From positions 1 to 32,932 of the forward strand of contig JBIOXZ010000174.1 in NCBI GenBank assembly GCA_044869895.1: a stretch of 32,932 nt of DNA, given 5' to 3'. The notes beneath the pieces are model-generated. The model was not told where the DNA came from. It searched no databases and saw only the letters and a list, made by a program, of their open reading frames with translations. Of the stretch, positions 1-8,029 are shown one piece after another. This DNA is from AC-69 sp044869895. GTDB lineage: Bacteria; Actinomycetota; UBA4738; HRBIN12. Numbering within the stretch: the first letter of the stretch is position 1; each line of letters opens with the position of its first letter. The translations under genes were made by a program, and so were the position numbers.

Positions 1-71
1 TGGCCCGTGGGGTAACGGTAGCCCGACTGACTCTGGATCAGTTAGTCCTGGTTCGAATCCAGGCGGGCCAG
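1..71 (+). tRNA. tRNA-Gln (anticodon CTG)
   Basis: A full cloverleaf can be folded. The 7-bp acceptor stem pairs 1-7 with 64-70, the D arm begins GGG, and the anticodon stem ACTGA/TCAGT encloses the loop CTCTGGA with anticodon CTG at 33-35 (reads CAG, glutamine). The T arm is CCTGG-TTCGAAT-CCAGG. The discriminator is G71, as is usual for bacterial tRNA-Gln, and CCA is not encoded. The gene starts at the first base of the window, so its promoter is not visible. Confidence 0.95.
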
Positions 72-102
72 CAGATCGGCTCGCGTACCGGCACTCTCCT
101 CC

Positions 103-142
103 ACCCATGACGCCGAGGTCCGTTTCCGGCGAACCGATGGGT
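103..142. repeat. nested inverted repeat after tRNA-Gln
   Basis: ACCCAT (103-108) pairs with ATGGGT (137-142), and inside it CGCCG (111-115) pairs with CGGCG (127-131). It lies between the tRNA and the next gene and has no T-tract. It could be a weak tRNA terminator or a leader structure for the small gene downstream, or it could be chance in GC-rich DNA. Confidence 0.3.
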
Positions 143-187
143 ACAGCGCGGACGAAAGACAAGAAGAGGGACTGAAAGGAGAAGCCG

Positions 188-421
188 ATGACCGAGCAGA
201 CCCCAGAATCGGTCCGCCCCGATTTCGCTCGCGGGCAGGAAGAGGACGAAGACTCCCTGGAGAAGCAGCGCAAGCCCCGGTTCGCCCGAGGGCAAGAGGC
301 CGACGTGTCCGACGAGCAGCACCGCCACGAGGGTGACTTCGCCGCCGGCCAGGAGGAGAAGCCGCATCACCCTGAGGCCGGGGACCACGGGCGCTTCAGC
401 AAGGGACAGGACGACCGATAG
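188..421 (+). CDS. small acidic FxxGQ-repeat protein, function unknown
   Basis: A 77-residue, very hydrophilic protein rich in Glu, Asp, His, Gln and Arg, with no signal peptide or membrane segment. It contains four short repeats, FARGQ at 13-17, FARGQ at 32-36, FAAGQ at 51-55 and FSKGQ at 70-74, spaced exactly 19 residues apart, with charged linkers between. An AAAGGAG-type ribosome binding site 6-7 bases before the ATG supports expression. Its stop lies 21 bases from the convergent end of ctaF, so it is probably monocistronic. The composition suggests an intrinsically disordered protein with regularly spaced short linear motifs, perhaps a scaffold or stress protein. I do not recognise a named family with confidence. 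Confidence 0.8.
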   Translation: MTEQTPESVRPDFARGQEEDEDSLEKQRKPRFARGQEADVSDEQHRHEGDFAAGQEEKPHHPEAGDHGRFSKGQDDR

Positions 422-442
422 GCGCGGGAGCCCTGCAGGCCG

Positions 443-826
443 CTAGCCTCGGCTCTCACGCATCAGGCCGAGCACGGCCAGGGCGGTGACACCCAGCCCC
501 ACAGGTAGGAGGAGCAGGCCGTAAATCAGGCTTGCTCCGACCGCGATCGAGCCGAGGACCAGGACCAGAGGCCAGACGCTTGCGGCCGGGAACGTGCCGA
601 CCTCCTGGCCGGCCGCTCGGTCGGGCGAGGCGTCCGGATCGTCCTCCAGCCAGCGTTCGCGCGCGCCCCCCTGGATAAACAGATAGCCGGCCACGATGAG
701 CGGCATCAGCGAGAACGACCACAGCAGGAGCGTCCCTGCCGGTTCGTACGTGATGAACCAGTAGATCGTGCCCGAGATCGCCCCGAAGGTGAACAGCGCC
801 AGCATCATCCACGCGGCGGTCCTCAC
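443..826 (-). CDS. ctaF: cytochrome c oxidase subunit IV (CtaF)
   Basis: A 127-residue membrane protein, last gene of the respiratory operon. Two hydrophobic segments lie near the N-terminus (about residues 7-27 and 32-51), followed by a charged loop and a further hydrophobic pair near the C-terminus. This matches the small accessory subunit IV of actinobacterial aa3-type oxidases, which binds subunit I. The start is taken as the GTG at 826 because it forms a GTGA overlap with the ctaD stop, as at the other junctions of this operon. The larger open frame upstream in this reading frame is a shadow of ctaD. The family is poorly conserved, so the call rests on position, size and topology together. 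Confidence 0.85.
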   Translation of the reverse strand: MRTAAWMMLALFTFGAISGTIYWFITYEPAGTLLLWSFSLMPLIVAGYLFIQGGARERWLEDDPDASPDRAAGQEVGTFPAASVWPLVLVLGSIAVGASLIYGLLLLPVGLGVTALAVLGLMRESRG

Positions 827-2463
827 GGCGCGAGCTCCGGATGGCGGAGGTCGAAGGCCGGACGTTCCGAACGGATCTCCGGGAGCGCGTCGAAGTTGTA
901 CTCGGGCGGAGGCGAGGTCGTGACCCACTCGAGCGAGTTCCCGCCCCACGGGTCGTCGCCCGCCGGGACCCTTCGTCGGAGCGACACCGCCACGTCGGCG
1001 AGGAACACGACCACCCCGGCGAACATCACCGCGTAGCCCATCGTGGAGACGAGGTTCGGCGTGTCGAAACCGATGTCCGCCGGGTAGCTCACGTATCGCC
1101 TGGGGAAGCCCCGAAGGCCCAGGACGAACTGCGGCCAGAACGTCAGGTTGAACCCGACGAACAGGAGCACGGCCACCACCCGGCCCAGCCGCTCGCGGAG
1201 CATGGCTCCCGTCATCTTGGGGAACCAGAAGTAGATCCCGGCGAAGATGGCGAAGACGGACCCGCCCATGATCGTGTAGTGGAAGTGCGCCACGACGAAG
1301 TACGAGTCGTTCATGTGGAAGTCGATGGGGGCCGAGGCGAGGATCACCCCGGTCACCCCGCCGATCAGGAAGTTCAGAAGGAAGCCCAGGGCGAACAGCA
1401 TGGGCACCGTGACGTGGATCTTTCCTCTCCACATCGTGCCGATCCAGGCGAAGAACTTGACACCGGTCGGGACCGCGATGAGTAACGACATGGCGGAGAA
1501 GAACGGGTTGTTCACCACGCCGGTGGTGAACATGTGGTGCGCCCACACGCCCATCGACAGCGCCCCTATGGCGATCGTGGCCAACACGAGCCCCAGGTAC
1601 CCGAACAGCGGCTTCCGGGAGAACACCGGGATGACCTCGGTGATGATCCCGAAGAACGGCAGGATGAGGATGTAGACCTCCGGGTGGCCGAGGAACCAGA
1701 ACAGGTGCTGGTACAGGGCCGGGTCGCCGCCGCCCAGCGGGTCGAACGCATGCCCGCCAAGACGGCGGTCGATGAACAGGAGGCCGAACGCCGCGACGGC
1801 AGGGGGGAACGCCACGAGCCCCAGGATGGCGGTGACCACCATGTTCCACGTGAAGATGGGGAGGCGCCACATGGTCATCCCGGGGGCCCGCATGAGGAAC
1901 ACCGTGGCCAGGATGTTCACGCCCCCCATGACGTTCGAGATGGCGACGAGGGCGATCCCCAGGATCCACAGGTCCACCCCCACCCCCGGCGAGTACCGCA
2001 TGCCGGAGAGCGGCGTGTACGCGTACCAACCCATCGCCGCTCCCCCGCCCGTCGACGCCACGCCCGAGAGCAGGATCAGCAGGCCGGCCCCGGCGAAGAA
2101 CCAGTACGAGGTGAGGTTCAGGCGGGGGAACGCCATGTCGGGGGCGCCGATCTGCAAGGGGATGAGGTAGTTGGCCAGTCCGATCCCGAACGGGGCGACG
2201 AACAGGAAGATCATCACCGTCCCGTGGATCGTGAACATGGTGTTGTAGGCCTGGGTGGACACGACCTGGCGAGCCGGCTCCGCCAGCTCCACGCGCATGA
2301 CCCCGGCCAGCGCCCCTCCGACCAGGAAGAAGCCGAACGCCGTCACGCAGTAGAGGATCCCGATGTTCTTGTGGTCGGTGGAGGTGAGCCGCTCGACCGG
2401 CCCCATCCAGTGCGGCGGCTCCTCCGGCTGGGCGGCGACCGGACGCTCGACCGTGACGCTCAT
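823..2463 (-). CDS. ctaD: cytochrome c oxidase subunit I, aa3 type (CtaD)
   Basis: A 546-residue catalytic subunit of the heme-copper oxidase that reduces O2 to water and pumps protons across the cytoplasmic membrane. Low-spin heme ligands are H80 and H395, the high-spin heme ligand is H393 (VAHFHYT), and the CuB ligands are H260, H309 and H310. Y264 is the residue expected to cross-link to H260, and E262 in GHPEVY is the D-channel glutamate of A-type oxidases. K336 in the PTGVKFF stretch fits the K-channel. About twelve membrane segments can be traced. The ATG at 2463 overlaps the ctaC stop as ATGA, and the stop overlaps the ctaF start. Length and motifs are normal for the family. Confidence 0.98.
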   Translation of the reverse strand: MSVTVERPVAAQPEEPPHWMGPVERLTSTDHKNIGILYCVTAFGFFLVGGALAGVMRVELAEPARQVVSTQAYNTMFTIHGTVMIFLFVAPFGIGLANYLIPLQIGAPDMAFPRLNLTSYWFFAGAGLLILLSGVASTGGGAAMGWYAYTPLSGMRYSPGVGVDLWILGIALVAISNVMGGVNILATVFLMRAPGMTMWRLPIFTWNMVVTAILGLVAFPPAVAAFGLLFIDRRLGGHAFDPLGGGDPALYQHLFWFLGHPEVYILILPFFGIITEVIPVFSRKPLFGYLGLVLATIAIGALSMGVWAHHMFTTGVVNNPFFSAMSLLIAVPTGVKFFAWIGTMWRGKIHVTVPMLFALGFLLNFLIGGVTGVILASAPIDFHMNDSYFVVAHFHYTIMGGSVFAIFAGIYFWFPKMTGAMLRERLGRVVAVLLFVGFNLTFWPQFVLGLRGFPRRYVSYPADIGFDTPNLVSTMGYAVMFAGVVVFLADVAVSLRRRVPAGDDPWGGNSLEWVTTSPPPEYNFDALPEIRSERPAFDLRHPELAP

Positions 2464-3218
2464 GCCGCCGCCTGTCCGGCCCGCATCTGCGTGAGCCACG
2501 TAGCGAACTCCGCGGGCCGGACCACGCGGACGCTGAACGTCATGTATGCGTGGTTCAGCCCGCAGAACTCCGCGCACTCCCCGTAGAAGGTCCCCGTCCT
2601 GGTGGGCGTGAGGTCGAAGGTGAACGTTCTCCCGGGGATCGCGTCGTGTTTGTACAGGAATTCCGGGATCCAGAACGCGTGGATCACGTCGTTCGCCGTG
2701 AGCACGATCCGGGTGGTCTGGCCGACGGGCAGGACCATCTGTGGCCCGGCCACGAACTCGCCGCTCGGAGGGCTCACGATCGTGACGCCGTGTCCGGGAT
2801 AGGCGAACCGCCATCCCCATTGATAGGCCTCGACGTCCACGGTGACGTCGGGATCGGACGACACGGCGTCCACACGGACCTCGACCGCGGCCGACGCCCC
2901 GAACAGGCCGATCACGATCAGGATGGGAATCCCTATGTACACGAACTCCAGCCTGTGGTTCCCGCGGAACTGCGAGCCGAGCGCATCGGGGTCATCCGAA
3001 CGTCGCCGGCGGTACCGGATGACCGACCAGAAGATGAGGCCGTAGACGATCCCGGCCACCGGGATGGCCGCGATGAAGAAGATCTGCCACAGCCGGAAGA
3101 TGTCGGCCCCCTGCTCGGTGGCTCCCCGGGGCATCCCGAAGGATCCCGAGCAGGCTGTCCCCGCGAGGGCGAGCGCCGCCGGTCCAGCCCGGCGCCCGGC
3201 CCGAACGGCCCACCTCAT
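2460..3218 (-). CDS. ctaC: cytochrome c oxidase subunit II (CtaC), probable lipoprotein
   Basis: A 252-residue electron-entry subunit carrying the binuclear CuA centre. A signal segment ends at TAC23, a likely lipidation cysteine although the lipobox is not ideal. Two transmembrane helices follow (about 45-67 and 91-110). The extracytoplasmic cupredoxin domain has the aromatic motif YQWGWRF (132-138) and CuA ligands H180, C215, E217, C219, H223 and M226 (CAEFCGLNH). There is no C-terminal cytochrome c domain, as expected when electrons come directly from diheme QcrC. The ATG at 3218 overlaps the qcrB stop as ATGA. Confidence 0.97.
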   Translation of the reverse strand: MRWAVRAGRRAGPAALALAGTACSGSFGMPRGATEQGADIFRLWQIFFIAAIPVAGIVYGLIFWSVIRYRRRRSDDPDALGSQFRGNHRLEFVYIGIPILIVIGLFGASAAVEVRVDAVSSDPDVTVDVEAYQWGWRFAYPGHGVTIVSPPSGEFVAGPQMVLPVGQTTRIVLTANDVIHAFWIPEFLYKHDAIPGRTFTFDLTPTRTGTFYGECAEFCGLNHAYMTFSVRVVRPAEFATWLTQMRAGQAAA

Positions 3219-4630
3219 ATGCCGCCTGGCTCCTCGGTGGCCCGTTCCGCCACCGGCGGCTCGGACTCGATCTCCTCGAATCCCCCGGCAGCGTTCCGCC
3301 GGAACGTGACCCTCGGCGGCGCCACCAACGGGTGCCGGGGCCGGTCCCGCAGGTCGCGGCAGATCCAATACGTGATCAGCCCGGACAGGACGGGTCCGAG
3401 GACCAGGGTCCACCGAAGTACCGTGTTGAACGAGTCCACCTCGATCCCGAGGAATTTCGCCACGACGTCGTTCCCGCCCGCCAGGACCAGGACGACGAAG
3501 AAGGTCACGCCGGCGGCCCCGAACGCGCTTCGCACCGGCGCCTCCCGTGGATGCTGGGCAAAGTGGTGCCACTCGTGGTCTCCGCTCGCCCGGGCCTCCA
3601 GGAACGGCCAGAGCCCGAGGATCGTGAAGACGACTCCCGGAACCACGATGCCGGGGAGCAGGAGCTCCCCGATCGTGTGGCCGAAGAGGTAGAACTCCCA
3701 GTTCGGCCACAGCCGGAGCAGCCCCTCGAGCCACCCGATGTAGTAGTCGGGTTGCGAGGGCGAGGCCGTGGAATAAGGCACGAACGGGCCGTACAACCAG
3801 ATCGGGTTGACCTGGAACAGCCCGCCGAGCAAGGCGATGACCCCGAACGTCGTGAAGGCCAGGCCGATCGACTTCAGCGCGAACTTCGGCCAGACGGGCG
3901 TGCCGGTGACCGTGTCCTCGGTCCGTCCGGGAGCCCGGAACTGTGTGTGGGTCTGATGCCACACCACGGCAAGGTGCGCGCCGAGGAGCGTGAAGATCAC
4001 GAGCGGGATGATGAAGATGTGCAGGACGAGCAGCCGATTGAGGATGTCGGGACCGGGGAACTCGCCGCCGAAGAAGAGGTAGGCGACCCAGGTCCCGACG
4101 AACGGGATCGACAGGACGATCGAGTACGCGATCCGCAGGCCCGCGCCCGAGAGCGCGTCGTCGGGCAGGGAGTACCCGGTGAACCCGGCCCCGATCCCCG
4201 AAAGGAACAGCCCGATGCCGATCAACCAGGAGATCTCTCGAGGCTTTCGGAAGGCTCCCGTGAAGAACACCCGGATGATGTGGGCGATGACGGCTCCTAT
4301 GAACACGAGCGCCGCCCAATGGTGAATCTGCCGCATCACCAGTCCCGCCCGGACCTCGAACGACAGGCGCATCACTGAGTCGTAGGCGGACGACACGGTC
4401 TGGCCCTGGAGCGGTTGGTAGGGCCCCGTATACGTCACCGGCTTGTCCGAGGCGAGGTAGAAGAAGGACAGGAACGTCCCGGTCAGGACGAGCAGCAGGA
4501 AGCTGTACAGCGCGATCTCGCCGAGCATGAACGCCCAGTGGTCGGGGAAGACCTTCCGCAGGTTCCTGCTGATGAACGAGCTGCCGTCCAGGCGCTCGTC
4601 GACCCCGTCAACCCATCGCCGCACGATCAC
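3215..4630 (-). CDS. qcrB: menaquinol:cytochrome c reductase cytochrome b subunit (QcrB)
   Basis: A 471-residue cytochrome b of the actinobacterial bcc complex. It binds two b hemes and forms the quinol-oxidising and quinone-reducing sites. Likely heme ligands are H103 or H104 with H204, and H117 with H219, on helices containing QIHHWAA and LHIFIIP. N- and C-terminal cytochrome b halves are fused, as in actinobacteria. The start is the GTG at 4630, which makes a GTGA overlap with the qcrA stop and begins at the conserved VRRWVD region. The reading frame continues upstream without the family's sequence, so the longer form is rejected. The C-terminal tail is charged and cytoplasmic. Confidence 0.96.
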   Translation of the reverse strand: MIVRRWVDGVDERLDGSSFISRNLRKVFPDHWAFMLGEIALYSFLLLVLTGTFLSFFYLASDKPVTYTGPYQPLQGQTVSSAYDSVMRLSFEVRAGLVMRQIHHWAALVFIGAVIAHIIRVFFTGAFRKPREISWLIGIGLFLSGIGAGFTGYSLPDDALSGAGLRIAYSIVLSIPFVGTWVAYLFFGGEFPGPDILNRLLVLHIFIIPLVIFTLLGAHLAVVWHQTHTQFRAPGRTEDTVTGTPVWPKFALKSIGLAFTTFGVIALLGGLFQVNPIWLYGPFVPYSTASPSQPDYYIGWLEGLLRLWPNWEFYLFGHTIGELLLPGIVVPGVVFTILGLWPFLEARASGDHEWHHFAQHPREAPVRSAFGAAGVTFFVVLVLAGGNDVVAKFLGIEVDSFNTVLRWTLVLGPVLSGLITYWICRDLRDRPRHPLVAPPRVTFRRNAAGGFEEIESEPPVAERATEEPGGI

Positions 4631-5466
4631 GCCGGAAGTTCCCAGAAGCTGGGCCCCACCGGAGCCGTGAAGTCGCCCAGCGCGCGCATCGTGCCGTCGG
4701 GGTCGATCTCGATGGGCAGTTGCGGCAGGGCCCGGGCCGCCGGCCCGTACACCGGCTGCGCCCCGTTCAACACGTCGAAGGTGGACTGGTGACAGGGACA
4801 GCGGAGCTGGTACACCTGCGCCAGGTACAGCCCCAGCGCGCATCCGGCGTGGGTGCAGATCTTCGAGTAGGCCACGTACCCGTCAGGCGCCGCCGCAAGG
4901 CGGTCGGCGGGCAGTTGCAGCGATCCCGGCGGAACCCGGATCAGGACCGCCTGCGAGTCGCCCGAGCCCACGGCGTCTTCGGGGAACACGGTGGTGAAGG
5001 AATCCACCTCGAGCGTGTCCCGCGTCACGAGGTTCCCGTCGACGTCAACGAGCCGTAGGCCGGTGCGCCATTCCGTCCGGAACAGCGAGGCTCCTGGGGC
5101 CCGGCCCAGGGATCGGATGGGGAAGATGGCGGCCAGCCCGAGCGCCCCCGCCGCCCCCAGCAACAACCGGAACAGGAGCCGCCGACGGCTCATCTCCTCC
5201 ACCCCGCCGGCCATTGCCTCGGCTGCGGCCTCCTTCTCCCCCGGAGGCGGCGGGGCGTGGCGACGAGACTGCGTGATCTGATCGATCCCGGTCATCAGCC
5301 GCGTGGCCCACACCATGAGCCCGGCCCCGATCCCGGCGAGGGCCACGAACAGCAGGGCCCCCTCCACCTGCGGCTGGCCCCCAGCGATGTACACGACGAA
5401 CAGCCCAAGGGCCGCGAGCGTGGCTGCCCCGAACGCGATCGCGACGACGAGGCTCGCGCGCCTCAC
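4627..5466 (-). CDS. qcrA: Rieske [2Fe-2S] subunit of the bcc complex (QcrA)
   Basis: A 279-residue Rieske protein of the long actinobacterial type with three N-terminal membrane segments (about 5-28, 35-55 and 97-116). The last follows the twin-arginine-like SRRRLLF stretch, in keeping with Tat-assisted insertion of the folded cluster domain. The cluster ligands are C204 and H206 (CTHAGC) and C223 and H226 (CPCH), with C209 and C225 forming the usual disulfide. It passes electrons from quinol to QcrC. The GTG start at 5466 overlaps the qcrC stop and its stop overlaps the qcrB start, so translation is probably coupled on both sides. Confidence 0.95.
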   Translation of the reverse strand: MRRASLVVAIAFGAATLAALGLFVVYIAGGQPQVEGALLFVALAGIGAGLMVWATRLMTGIDQITQSRRHAPPPPGEKEAAAEAMAGGVEEMSRRRLLFRLLLGAAGALGLAAIFPIRSLGRAPGASLFRTEWRTGLRLVDVDGNLVTRDTLEVDSFTTVFPEDAVGSGDSQAVLIRVPPGSLQLPADRLAAAPDGYVAYSKICTHAGCALGLYLAQVYQLRCPCHQSTFDVLNGAQPVYGPAARALPQLPIEIDPDGTMRALGDFTAPVGPSFWELPA

Positions 5467-6239
5467 GTCTTCGACCCCGTCAGCCCGATCACCACCAGCA
5501 GCAGCCCCAGCCCGACGACGACGGCCACGAACCCCTCCGCGACGGCGCCGACCCGCCCGAGCTGGAGGCCGCCCCGATCTCCGTGATCGCGGAGCCACAG
5601 CACGTAGCGCGCGATCGAGTTCAGGTCCTGATCGGACAGGTCCTGCGGTGCGAACTTCGGCATCACGCCGGGTCCGGCTCGCACCGCCTCCCCGATCTGC
5701 GTGGGCGTGGATGGGTAGAGGGAGGGGGCGATCTGTCCGCCGCCCACGGAGTCGCCGATGGCGCCGGCCCCGTGACAGGCTGAGCAGTTGTTCAGGAACA
5801 GCTGCGCCCCCTGCGGTAGGTCCCCGGCCTGGGGGTCGATCGTGGGAATCTCGGGGCCGCCCGGGGCGATCGCCGTCACGTACGCGACGATCGCGGCGAT
5901 CTCCTGAGGGTCGAACCTCGGCGGCTGCCGGATGGGCTGGGCCGCGGGGTTGGCGAGCGGCATTCGCCCCGTGCTGAGCATGAAGTCCACCGCCGCCGGA
6001 CCCACCCCCTGTAATGATGGTCCGCTGCCCGAGCCCTCGGCCTGGAGGCCGTGGCACGTCGAGCAGCTCGCCTCGTAGAGCGCCTGGCCCGCGGCCTCCT
6101 GAGCGGTCAGCGCCCGGCCGGGCGCGGGCCGGAACGACCACAGGATCTGTCCGGCGACCGCGAGCACCAGGCCGTACCGCAGTATCCGCCTGCGGACGGC
6201 GGTCTCGGAACCGGCGACGGCGCTCACTTCCGGGCTCAC
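5463..6239 (-). CDS. qcrC: diheme cytochrome c subunit of the bcc complex (QcrC)
   Basis: A 258-residue diheme cytochrome c that links the Rieske protein directly to the oxidase CuA centre. An N-terminal membrane segment (about 22-37) is followed by two c-type domains with CSTCH at 59-63 and CSACH at 152-156. Candidate sixth ligands are M93 (RMPLANP) and the Met in VMPKFAP. A C-terminal membrane anchor (about 230-252) is typical of actinobacterial QcrC. The GTG at 6239 gives a GTGA overlap with ctaE. A second GTG a few codons inside cannot be excluded. The diheme form is a marker of an obligate bcc:aa3 supercomplex without soluble cytochrome c. Confidence 0.95.
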   Translation of the reverse strand: MSPEVSAVAGSETAVRRRILRYGLVLAVAGQILWSFRPAPGRALTAQEAAGQALYEASCSTCHGLQAEGSGSGPSLQGVGPAAVDFMLSTGRMPLANPAAQPIRQPPRFDPQEIAAIVAYVTAIAPGGPEIPTIDPQAGDLPQGAQLFLNNCSACHGAGAIGDSVGGGQIAPSLYPSTPTQIGEAVRAGPGVMPKFAPQDLSDQDLNSIARYVLWLRDHGDRGGLQLGRVGAVAEGFVAVVVGLGLLLVVIGLTGSKT

Positions 6240-6814
6240 CGGAGGAGGAAGATCGTCGCGTACAAGCCGATCCACACGGCGTCGACGAAGTGCCAGTAGT
6301 ACCCCACCGCCTCGGGCCCGTCGACGTTCCCGTCGCGATATGCCCCCTGGGCCAGGCGCCCCAGGATGACGAACATCAACAGGACGCCGGCCATCACGTG
6401 AAGGCCGTGGAATCCGGTCATCGCGTAGACCATCGTGCCGTAGGCGTGGGACGAGACGGAGAAGCCAGCCTGGACCCAGTCGAGTAGCTGGAAGCCCAGG
6501 AAAGCCAGGGCGAGCAGGATCGTCGCGGCGATCCATCGGCTGAGCGACGCGAGCCGCCCGGTGCGAGCCCTTCGTAGGCCGGCCACGAAGGTGACGCTCG
6601 ACAGGACGAGCATCGCTGTCGCCACCGATGGACGAACCACGTCGAGCTCAACGCCCGACGGGGGCCAGGGGGTCGTCTGCGACCTGAGCGTGAAGTACGC
6701 GGCGAACAAGCCGCCGAAGAACACGAGCTCCGATGCGAGGAAGACGATCGTGCCGAATCGGATGGGAGCGACCTCCTGGGGGCCGGTGCCGATCGCCGCC
6801 GGAGCCTGAGCCAT
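6236..6814 (-). CDS. ctaE: cytochrome c oxidase subunit III (CtaE)
   Basis: A 192-residue, five-helix subunit III, first gene of the operon. The conserved opening with FLASELVFFGGLFAAY and the later region with TGFHGLHV and YYWHFVDAVWI are family hallmarks; the acidic residues in ASELVFF and the histidines in GFHGLHV are the usual lipid and structural contacts. The ATG at 6814 is only 18 bases from the longest possible ctaG frame on the other strand, so this intergenic strip must hold divergent promoters. No strong ribosome binding site is visible; AGGTC lies directly against the start, so a short or leaderless transcript is possible. Confidence 0.95.
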   Translation of the reverse strand: MAQAPAAIGTGPQEVAPIRFGTIVFLASELVFFGGLFAAYFTLRSQTTPWPPSGVELDVVRPSVATAMLVLSSVTFVAGLRRARTGRLASLSRWIAATILLALAFLGFQLLDWVQAGFSVSSHAYGTMVYAMTGFHGLHVMAGVLLMFVILGRLAQGAYRDGNVDGPEAVGYYWHFVDAVWIGLYATIFLLR

Positions 6815-6832
6815 GACCTGGTTCTATGCCGG

Positions 6833-7768
6833 GTGCAACGAGTTCGCAAACTGGCCCGCCAGGATGCGTCTTGCCGTCCCGTCGGACCGTGCGAGCATGT
6901 GGCGGTGGTGCTCCCTTCCGTCCCCCCCGATGCCCGCGCCGCGACGATCCTCACCTCCTGGACGCTGAACCCGTTGGCGATCGTGCCGATCGTCGGCGCC
7001 GCCTGGCTGTACGGAATGGGCCTTCGCCGGGCGGCACGCGCCGGAACCCCCCACCCGCGCCGCTCCGCGGTCGCGTTCTTTGCCGGCTTGGCCGTAGTCG
7101 CCCTCGCTCTGGCCTCGCCGATCGACGCGTACGCGGAGGTCTCGTTCAGCGTCCACATGGCCCAACATCTGCTGCTCACGCTCCTTGCCCCTCCACTGCT
7201 CGCGCTGGGCGCGCCGATCACGCTCGCGCTCCGTTCCACGCGACCGCCGACGGCGAGGCTCCTGTCGCGCATCCTCCGGAGCCTCCCCGCCGTCGTGCTG
7301 TCCGATCCGGTGGTTGGCTGGGCGCTGTTCGTGGGTGTGGCGTTCGTGATCCACCTGACGCCGCTGTTCGACCTGGCCCTGCGTAGCAGCCGGGTCCACG
7401 TGCTGGAGCATGCCCTGTGGGTGGCGGCAGCGCTCGTCTACTGGTGGCCGATCGTGGGCCGCGATCCTACGGCCCACCCGATGGGCTACCCGGTTCGCCT
7501 GCTCTCCCTGTTCCTGGCCATGCCGGCCATGTCGTTCCTTGCCCTGGCGATCTACTCGGCGCGGGGAGCCCTCTACGACGGGTATGCGTCCCTGTCGGCG
7601 CCGTGGGGCCCATCCGCATTCGCGGACCAGCGGGCCGGCGCCACGATGATGTGGCTGGTGGGGAACCTGGCGTTGGTCCTGGCCATGCTGATCGTGGCCA
7701 CCGCCTGGAAGCGCGACGATGACGCGCGCCAGCATCGCCTGGAGGCTCGTGCGGCCGGCGAGCGCTAG
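6833..7768 (+). CDS. ctaG: cytochrome c oxidase assembly protein, CtaG/caa3-CtaG family
   Basis: A multi-pass membrane protein with about seven helices and conserved polar positions in HMAQHLLL, HLTPLFD and HVLEHALW, as in the caa3_CtaG family implicated in copper delivery to or assembly of heme-copper oxidases. It lies divergent from the oxidase operon, which fits that role. The longest frame begins with GTG at 6833, but the first 25 residues do not look like membrane protein. GTG at 6905 or 6908 gives a better fit (about 286 residues); neither has a clear ribosome binding site. The C-terminal tail is charged. Its stop shares the palindrome CTAG with the stop of the opposing His-rich gene. 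Confidence 0.88.
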   Translation: MQRVRKLARQDASCRPVGPCEHVAVVLPSVPPDARAATILTSWTLNPLAIVPIVGAAWLYGMGLRRAARAGTPHPRRSAVAFFAGLAVVALALASPIDAYAEVSFSVHMAQHLLLTLLAPPLLALGAPITLALRSTRPPTARLLSRILRSLPAVVLSDPVVGWALFVGVAFVIHLTPLFDLALRSSRVHVLEHALWVAAALVYWWPIVGRDPTAHPMGYPVRLLSLFLAMPAMSFLALAIYSARGALYDGYASLSAPWGPSAFADQRAGATMMWLVGNLALVLAMLIVATAWKRDDDARQHRLEARAAGER

Positions 7769-8004
7769 CCCGGCGACGCCGTGGGGTGCGCGTGGTCGTG
7801 CACGTGCGCCTCACGCCGGTGCTCCGCGTCTACGTCCTTGTGCGGGATGTGCACGTGGTCGAGCGCGGGGTGGTTGTGCTCGTGCTCATGGGTGGACAGC
7901 AAGTGCGCCCAGTTCTCGCCCTTCGGAATGTAGTGCGTGACGTGGAAGTGCCGGTGATCGTGCTCCTTCGCTTCGTGCTCGTGGTGTTGCGGCTCCACCG
8001 TCAC
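7765..8004 (-). CDS. histidine-rich small protein, putative metal binding
   Basis: A 79-residue soluble protein with 21 histidines, many in HxH or HxHxH arrays (EHDHRHFH, THEHEHNH, HVHDHAH) flanked by Asp and Glu. A central non-histidine stretch (VTHYIPKGENWAHL) looks like a folded core. The start is the GTG at 8004, preceded by a strong AAGGGGGA ribosome binding site 8 bases upstream. It follows the YgeW-like gene by 25 bases on the same strand and may be the last gene of that operon. The composition suggests Ni, Cu, Zn or Co binding, as storage or chaperone. I recall similar His-rich hypothetical proteins in actinobacteria but know of no assigned function. Proximity to CtaG allows a copper role as well. 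Confidence 0.78.
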   Translation of the reverse strand: MTVEPQHHEHEAKEHDHRHFHVTHYIPKGENWAHLLSTHEHEHNHPALDHVHIPHKDVDAEHRREAHVHDHAHPTASPG

Positions 8005-8029
8005 GGCTCATTCCCCCTTTGCGGTCGGC

